Origin: CAMCYM01 sp964405405
GTDB lineage: Bacteria; Bacteroidota; Bacteroidia; Flavobacteriales_D; Sanyastnellaceae
Assembly: GCA_964405405.1 (NCBI GenBank)
Contig: CAYONT010000077.1
Coordinates: 1-8,263, forward strand
DNA length: 8,263 nucleotides
Direction: 5' to 3'
Under the pieces are notes generated by a model. The model had not been told where the DNA came from, ran no database searches, and was given only the letters and a program-made list of their open reading frames with translations. Positions 6,311-8,263 of this stretch are shown here, piece by piece (position 1 is the first letter of the stretch; every line of letters begins with the position of its first letter). The translations under genes and the position numbers were made by a program.

Positions 6311-8005
6311 TCAATGCGATATCCCCTTCGCGGCGGCATACCAGCCGACGAGTTCGTCGAGGAGGATTTCTTCGGTGCGGCGGACGAAGCGGCGGACGAA
6401 GCGGCGGAGGCTAGCAGGTGTGCGGATGGCGGGAAGGAAGTCTTTGGCGCTTTTCAGGCGCTCGACCATTTCAGGATAGACTTGGGCGCGGCGCTTCACG
6501 TCTGTGACGGATTGCAGGGAGGCGACGGCACCGGCGAGCAAGGGCAGGGCGATGGGAAGGAAGAGGTAGAGCAGGGTGGCGGGTAGGGTGGCGTCGGGAA
6601 GGGGCGTCTCGGCTTGCAGCAATCTCGCGTCGTGAACCTTGTGGAGCAGGGCGTTCACGATGGCAATCACGGCAGCGACGGAAAGGATGGGGCTGGCGAG
6701 GTTGGCGAGGTGGTGCCAGCGGTAGCGGACTTTGGGGTCGTTCTTCTCAAAATGCTGGAGCTGGTCCTCGATGCGCTTTTCGAGGTAGTCCTGTTTTTCC
6801 TTTGCGAAGCGATCCTCGGGCGTGACGGCACTTTCGGTGGGTGCCTCGGGCTCATCCCGCCAGATGCTGAGGCCCACGGAGAGGCAGTAGCGACGCCAGC
6901 CGGGAAGATGGTCCGTGGCGATGGGGAAGAGCGGGTCGGAAAGGCGTCCGGCGGCGAAGAGGCTGCGGGCCAGCTCGGCAGCGAGCCGCAGCTCCAGCCA
7001 GCGGGCCTGGACGTGCTTCCCGTGCGCCCAAATCGCAATACCGATGGCGATGAGCACGAAGGCGAGCTCCACACTGGCGAGGATGGAGGGTGTCCAGATG
7101 CCGACGAAAGCCTTCTGCGAGGCGGCTGACACGGCAGCGGTAAGAGAGGCGGTGAAGTGAAACCCGATGCCACAGAGCAGCGCAGCGCGAAGCCACTTTG
7201 CCCAGTCGGTCGCCTTGTGATCGACAAACTCCATGAGATCCTTCCCTGAACTGATCCGTTTCTCCGTTCCGTGCTCGACATCAGCCGCGTGCTGGAGGGC
7301 CTTCATTTCGGCAAGGCCGGCATCACCGGGGCTGGCAAAGTGGGTGGTATCGCCATCGACATCCCCGGTGAGGGTGTTGATGCGGCGGACGGGTGTAGGC
7401 AGCCAGCGGTAGCCTTCTTTGATTTTCTTGCCCTTGAGATACGGCATCCGGTCGGCGTTCGCCATGTCGATGACATCCGCCGTGCCACCACGTCCTGACG
7501 AAATGACTTTGCCAGTGCTGTCCGTGATCTGGACGTCCGGCGCTTCTTTCCCGTCCCAAAGGGCGATGATGGCATCCGAAGCATAGACGATCTGTGAGCC
7601 GACATCGTAGTAGCAGTCGTCACGGAGGTGTGAACCGTGTGCGACGCGGAAGGTGGCTCCACCGGTGCCTTCTTTGGCCAGCTTGATGAAGTGCTGCGCC
7701 TGCGTCCAATCGTCCTGAAAGAGGGCTCCGGAGAAATCCTCCTGAAAATGGCTCTCCGGCATGGGCAGGATGACGTGAACGGGCATTCCGAGGGCGGCGG
7801 CCTCGCGAGCGGCGATCAAGTCGGCTCCGGCGGCGACGCCGCAAAGCAATTCAGCGCGTCCGCCTTGGGCTTCCGCCTTCGATTTGAGGCTGCCGAGTTC
7901 TTCACGAATCTTGACTGCGAGATGCTCCAGCTCTGCGCTGGTGCGACCTGGTGAGGAGCTCGGGCGGTGGCCGGTGAAGCCGATGATCCAGACGGGAGTT
8001 ATCAT
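6311..8005 (-). CDS. SLOG-type nucleotide-sensor protein with four membrane segments (SLATT-like)
   Basis: Encodes 564 residues. The N-terminal ~185 residues are a SLOG/LOG-like Rossmann domain: IIGFTGHRP (7-15), LLCGVAAGADL (53-63), MPVHVILPMPESHF (74-87), SDAIIALWDG (143-152) and a GRGGTADVI phosphate-loop-like segment (171-179). Hydrophobic segments at about 273-295 and 305-327 are followed by a charged helix (ARWLELRLAAELARSL, 334-349), the arrangement of SLATT two-TM effectors; a second pair lies at 434-455 and 472-496. SLOG domains are proposed to bind or process nucleotide-derived second messengers, and SLATT proteins to form pores when activated. I infer a ligand-gated membrane effector. 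ATG 8005 is chosen because the domain begins there; the open frame extends to 8215 but that part is leader-like. No Shine-Dalgarno is visible (the preceding bases are pyrimidine-rich). First gene of the operon; its TGA overlaps the alternative TTG start of the NACHT gene. No SMODS nucleotidyltransferase is present. Confidence 0.85.
   Translation of the reverse strand: MITPVWIIGFTGHRPSSSPGRTSAELEHLAVKIREELGSLKSKAEAQGGRAELLCGVAAGADLIAAREAAALGMPVHVILPMPESHFQEDFSGALFQDDWTQAQHFIKLAKEGTGGATFRVAHGSHLRDDCYYDVGSQIVYASDAIIALWDGKEAPDVQITDSTGKVISSGRGGTADVIDMANADRMPYLKGKKIKEGYRWLPTPVRRINTLTGDVDGDTTHFASPGDAGLAEMKALQHAADVEHGTEKRISSGKDLMEFVDHKATDWAKWLRAALLCGIGFHFTASLTAAVSAASQKAFVGIWTPSILASVELAFVLIAIGIAIWAHGKHVQARWLELRLAAELARSLFAAGRLSDPLFPIATDHLPGWRRYCLSVGLSIWRDEPEAPTESAVTPEDRFAKEKQDYLEKRIEDQLQHFEKNDPKVRYRWHHLANLASPILSVAAVIAIVNALLHKVHDARLLQAETPLPDATLPATLLYLFLPIALPLLAGAVASLQSVTDVKRRAQVYPEMVERLKSAKDFLPAIRTPASLRRFVRRFVRRTEEILLDELVGWYAAAKGISH
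6377..6408 (-). repeat. 12-base tandem repeat inside the SLOG gene
   Basis: The unit GCGGCGGACGAA occurs twice in direct tandem (6377-6388 and 6389-6400) with a partial third copy (6401-6408). On the coding strand it gives the basic peptide RRFVRRFVRR near the C-terminus of the SLOG/4TM protein (residues about 534-543). Because the unit is a multiple of three, copy-number change would keep frame. The resulting basic patch just after the last membrane segment would face the cytoplasm or the lipid headgroups. Confidence 0.7.
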
Positions 8006-8029
8006 AAGTGGGGAGGATGACTTCCAAGG

Positions 8030-8058
8030 ATAAGAGCAACTCCCAAGCCGGATGACAA
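8030..8058 (-). promoter_or_regulatory. Candidate sigma-70-type promoter of the SLOG-NACHT operon
   Basis: On the minus strand, TTGTCA (8058-8053; 5 of 6 to the -35 consensus) is followed after exactly 17 bases by TCTTAT (8035-8030; 4 of 6 to the -10 consensus). Transcription would start near 8023, giving a leader of about 18 bases before the ATG at 8005 and no room for an extended regulatory region. The very short, pyrimidine-rich leader agrees with the lack of a Shine-Dalgarno. Inferred by eye, so moderate to low confidence. Confidence 0.35.
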
Positions 8059-8116
8059 GCGACGTTCGTAAAAGAAGTGGGAAGGTAGAGAGGGAGGCAA
8101 TTTCCCCGCCACAAAG

Positions 8117-8131
8117 GCCGCTGCCAGCGGC
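8117..8131. repeat. Compact inverted repeat upstream of the SLOG operon
   Basis: GCCGCTG and CAGCGGC form perfectly complementary 7-base arms around a single central C. The site lies about 60 bases upstream of the candidate -35 box. It could be an operator for a dimeric regulator, but it is GC-only and short, so a chance occurrence is quite possible. Confidence 0.25.
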
Positions 8132-8263
8132 GAACCGGGCGCACTGGGTCTCCCGCCTGAAGCACCGGTCAATCCAGGGCCATGCCGTCCCGGCGCTTGC
8201 CGCCGCCCAAATCATCGCCTATTCCTCGCGCCCTATGTCCGCCATCCCCTCCGAATTCCCGAA
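8132..8263. other. Right-edge region without a supported gene
   Basis: GC-rich sequence with no frame I can assign. On the plus strand an ATG at 8235 opens nine codons (MSAIPSEFP) before the window ends, and its frame is open for some distance upstream; it might be the start or interior of a divergent gene. On the minus strand an ATG after a GGAGGGG motif gives only eight codons before a stop. Neither is long enough to call. Confidence 0.3.

Noticed and set aside
5643..6479. 278-codon plus-strand open frame
   Set aside because: It lies antisense across the start of the NACHT gene and the end of the SLOG gene, both of which have clear domain motifs; long antisense frames are expected at 65-73% GC.
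6614..7129. 171-codon plus-strand open frame
   Set aside because: Antisense to the SLOG/4TM gene; its translation is low-complexity and Gly/Glu-rich, with no recognisable motif.
8006..8215. N-terminal extension of the SLOG protein by 70 residues
   Set aside because: The added residues are Cys/Trp/Arg-rich with no domain pattern, they cover the candidate promoter, and the SLOG fold starts directly after the ATG at 8005.
1..8263. Insertion sequence, integrase, CRISPR array, tRNA or rRNA
   Set aside because: No transposase or integrase motifs, no regularly spaced repeats and no cloverleaf-like or rRNA sequence were recognised on either strand.

Overview
The window looks like a compact stretch of a bacterial anti-phage (biological conflict) island. 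No housekeeping gene, RNA gene, transposase or CRISPR array is visible. Base composition is high-GC overall but strongly patchy: about 70% in the right-hand genes and about 40-45% in part of one gene. Start sites mostly lack a clear Shine-Dalgarno sequence. The host is probably a high-GC Gram-negative bacterium. Something like Verrucomicrobiota or Planctomycetota would fit, but nothing in the window fixes the taxon. All family names below come from recognising motifs in the translations, because no database search could be run.

Left part (1-1649, + strand): a 259-base non-coding leader with a short hairpin and a perfect palindrome, then a two-gene operon. The first gene is an 83-residue DUF2188-like protein. 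Four bases later comes a 377-residue protein with an N-terminal TIR-like/nucleotide-hydrolase-like domain of the 'VFVNCP...MPYELGL' type and an unrecognised C-terminal half.

Middle (1657-3126): on the minus strand, a stand-alone TIR effector-type protein (PF10137/CAP12-like, 313 aa) is followed by a small 71-codon reading frame overlapping its stop. Immediately upstream of the TIR gene, on the plus strand, lies an orphan 86-codon piece that reads as the extreme C-terminus of a prokaryotic Argonaute PIWI domain. The rest of that gene is absent. The TIR gene is AT-richer and has a different third-position bias from the Argonaute stub and most of the small reading frame. This suggests a roughly 1-kb TIR cassette replaced most of an Argonaute locus.

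Right part (3237-8005, minus strand): a two-gene operon. The promoter-proximal gene encodes a 564-residue SLOG-type Rossmann protein with four membrane segments (SLATT-like). The second encodes a ~1016-residue NLR-like protein: N-terminal DUF4062, coiled coil, NACHT NTPase and about ten membrane segments. The pair looks like a membrane-targeted abortive-infection module in which a NACHT sensor/switch works with a SLOG ligand-binding, membrane-perturbing protein. GC content drops sharply after the DUF4062 domain, suggesting that the sensor half has been exchanged by recombination. A plausible promoter lies just upstream of the SLOG gene. The last ~200 bases hold no gene I can support.
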